Source: Frondihabitans sp.
Lineage (GTDB): Bacteria > Actinomycetota > Actinomycetes > Actinomycetales > Microbacteriaceae
DNA length: 7,391 bases
Reading direction: 5' to 3'
Assembly (NCBI GenBank): GCA_025464735.1
Contig: JAODMX010000314.1
Coordinates: forward strand, 1 to 7,391
The position numbers were made by a program, and so were the translations under genes. Every line of letters begins with the position of its first letter. Within the stretch, counting starts at the first letter, position 1. A model generated the notes under the pieces. It searched no databases, was not told the DNA's origin, and saw only the letters and a program-made list of their open reading frames with translations. This document shows, in pieces, positions 6,350 through 7,391 of this stretch.

Positions 6350-6389
6350 CCCGAACGCGACGGCGACGTAGCACGCCGTCGCGTCCGGG
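6350..6389. terminator. Bidirectional terminator hairpin between convergent genes
   Basis: ACGCGACGGCG (6355-6365) is perfectly complementary to CGCCGTCGCGT (6374-6384) around an eight-base loop. The stem extends outward to 6350/6389 with one A-C mismatch, which becomes U-G in minus-strand RNA. It lies 34 bases past the lipoprotein stop and 21 bases past the stop of the convergent ferritin-like gene, the expected place for a shared terminator. There is no T tract, which is common for terminators in high-GC actinobacteria. Confidence 0.7.
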
Positions 6390-6410
6390 CCGTAGGCCAG
6401 CGTCTACCCG

Positions 6411-7373
6411 TCAGCTGTAGGTCGGCACCGTGGGGTCGCCCTTGGCACCGCTGGCATTGATCGTGCCGTTGACACCGGCGGGGAAGAAGCCGCCCTTCGT
6501 GGCCACGTTGGGCGTGAGATAGGCGATGTTCAGCACGCGCTGGGTGGTACGACCGAACACGAGCCCGTTGCTGTCCGTCGGTACGAGGTCCACCATGTGG
6601 TTCGTCGTCGGGCCGAACTCGTCGCGGGAGCTTCCGTCGAGAGTGTCTCGGGCGATGGCGATGCGGTCGGCCGACACCTGGAGCCCCTGCTGCAGGATCG
6701 TCGTGCGGATGATGCCGGCGTGATATGCCTCGACGCTCAAGATGCCCGCAGCGGCTCCGAGGTAGGTCTTGTTGGTGATGAGCGGTGCCGCACCCTTGTA
6801 GGCCGTGACTCCCACATCTTCGAAGATGAAAGCGCCGAGCAGGAAGTTCGCTTCGCTGGCGAACGGGTTGAAGCTCTGCCCCGCCTTGATCAATCCTGCG
6901 GCCGTGGCTGCGGCGTTGAAGCTCGCCTTGAGGTCGATTGACGGTCGTGAGACGGCCGAGGTGCCAAGAGCGCTTCTAAGGAAGTTCACGTGGTCACGTT
7001 CGTCGTTGGCGATTTCGGTGGCGATGCCCTTGATGTTGGCGGTCTTGAACGGCACCTTGCCCCCGCCCGTCACGCCACCGAGCTTGCCTGTCCCGCTGAT
7101 CTGACTCGATGTCAGGCCTTCGCCGTAGACAGCGTGCAGGTAGAACTCCGCCTCGAGATATTCGAGGTTGAGGGCGAAGTTGAGGACGGTGGCATCGGAG
7201 GCCGCATCCTCAGGGGCCGCGGTAGCAGCGAAGGCGGGAAGCGATCCGGCGAGGGCGGCAATGCCCACTCCGGCCCCCGTCGCACCCGCTGCCGCCAGGA
7301 ACTTCCGGCGATCGAGTGCAGTCTCGGCACTTCGGTTGATGGCGTTGGCGATGAAACGTTTGTCAAAAGACAT
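6411..7373 (-). CDS. Tat-exported ferritin-like domain protein (Ferritin_2 type)
   Basis: A 320-aa exported protein with a four-helix ferritin-like domain, related to the bacterial and plant desiccation-related ferritin-like group. The role is unproven; iron binding or oxidative/stress protection outside the cytoplasm is a reasonable guess. It has a long n-region (1-20), a twin-arginine motif DRRKFL (21-26), a hydrophobic stretch (27-45) and a probable cut after AFA (47-49). The domain spans about 60-222. Candidate metal ligands are complete: E71, E74 or E76 in helix A; E125 with H128 (ERDH) in helix B; E185 in helix C; E215 with H218 (EAYH) in helix D. The C-terminal part (about 240-320) has the family-typical LVPTDSNG, a QRVLNIAYL stretch and GGFFPAGVNG. 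ATG 7373 is supported by AGGA six bases upstream. It is convergent to the lipoprotein gene, with a shared hairpin between them; its promoter lies beyond the window edge. Confidence 0.92.
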   Translation of the reverse strand: MSFDKRFIANAINRSAETALDRRKFLAAAGATGAGVGIAALAGSLPAFAATAAPEDAASDATVLNFALNLEYLEAEFYLHAVYGEGLTSSQISGTGKLGGVTGGGKVPFKTANIKGIATEIANDERDHVNFLRSALGTSAVSRPSIDLKASFNAAATAAGLIKAGQSFNPFASEANFLLGAFIFEDVGVTAYKGAAPLITNKTYLGAAAGILSVEAYHAGIIRTTILQQGLQVSADRIAIARDTLDGSSRDEFGPTTNHMVDLVPTDSNGLVFGRTTQRVLNIAYLTPNVATKGGFFPAGVNGTINASGAKGDPTVPTYS

Positions 7374-7379
7374 TTGCAG

Positions 7380-7383
7380 TCCT
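7380..7383 (-). promoter_or_regulatory. Shine-Dalgarno of the ferritin-like gene
   Basis: The minus strand reads AGGA, six bases, then ATG 7373. Normal spacing confirms the start and shows that this gene, unlike the two divergent ones, has a leadered mRNA. Confidence 0.6.
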
Positions 7384-7391
7384 GTTCTGGG

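Noticed and set aside
1..7391. CRISPR arrays, tRNA/rRNA genes, insertion sequences, attachment sites
   Set aside because: No regularly spaced direct repeats, cloverleaf-like segments, transposase or integrase motifs, or terminal inverted repeats were seen.

Overview
The window comes from a high-GC actinobacterium. The evidence is the strong G/C bias at third codon positions, GTG starts, TANNNT-type -10 boxes placed directly before start codons, and a Pls/PosA-type peptide synthetase of the kind found in Actinomycetota. A Micrococcales-like host is plausible but not proven from this sequence.

Layout. Positions 1-3839 (minus strand) hold a tight two-gene operon: a 221-aa Sfp-type 4'-phosphopantetheinyl transferase, then, overlapping by ATGA, a very large single-module NRPS-like membrane enzyme that runs off the left edge (1059 residues visible). 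The enzyme reads adenylation domain, carrier domain, two membrane helices, a left-handed beta-helix (hexapeptide-repeat) domain, two more helices and the start of another soluble domain. This is the architecture of epsilon-poly-lysine synthetase and its relatives. It has no visible condensation domain, and its substrate code looks lysine-like.

Positions 3840-3966 form a 127-bp divergent control region. It holds two back-to-back leaderless promoters and two dyads. Rightward from it come a six-helix membrane protein resembling DUF6518 (3967-4599) and a CorA-family metal transporter (4635-5633). The transporter carries an unusual GMS in place of the family's GMN signature. A small secreted lipoprotein with four further cysteines follows (5716-6315).

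A strong inverted repeat at 6350-6389 separates it from a convergent minus-strand gene (6411-7373). That gene encodes a Tat-exported ferritin-like protein with a complete set of candidate di-iron ligands.

How they work together. The transferase most likely activates the carrier domain of the adjacent synthetase, giving a self-contained pathway for a cationic amino-acid oligomer or polymer, or a related membrane-linked product. The remaining genes concern the cell envelope and metals (transport, lipoprotein, exported ferritin-like protein) and show no clear functional link to the synthetase.
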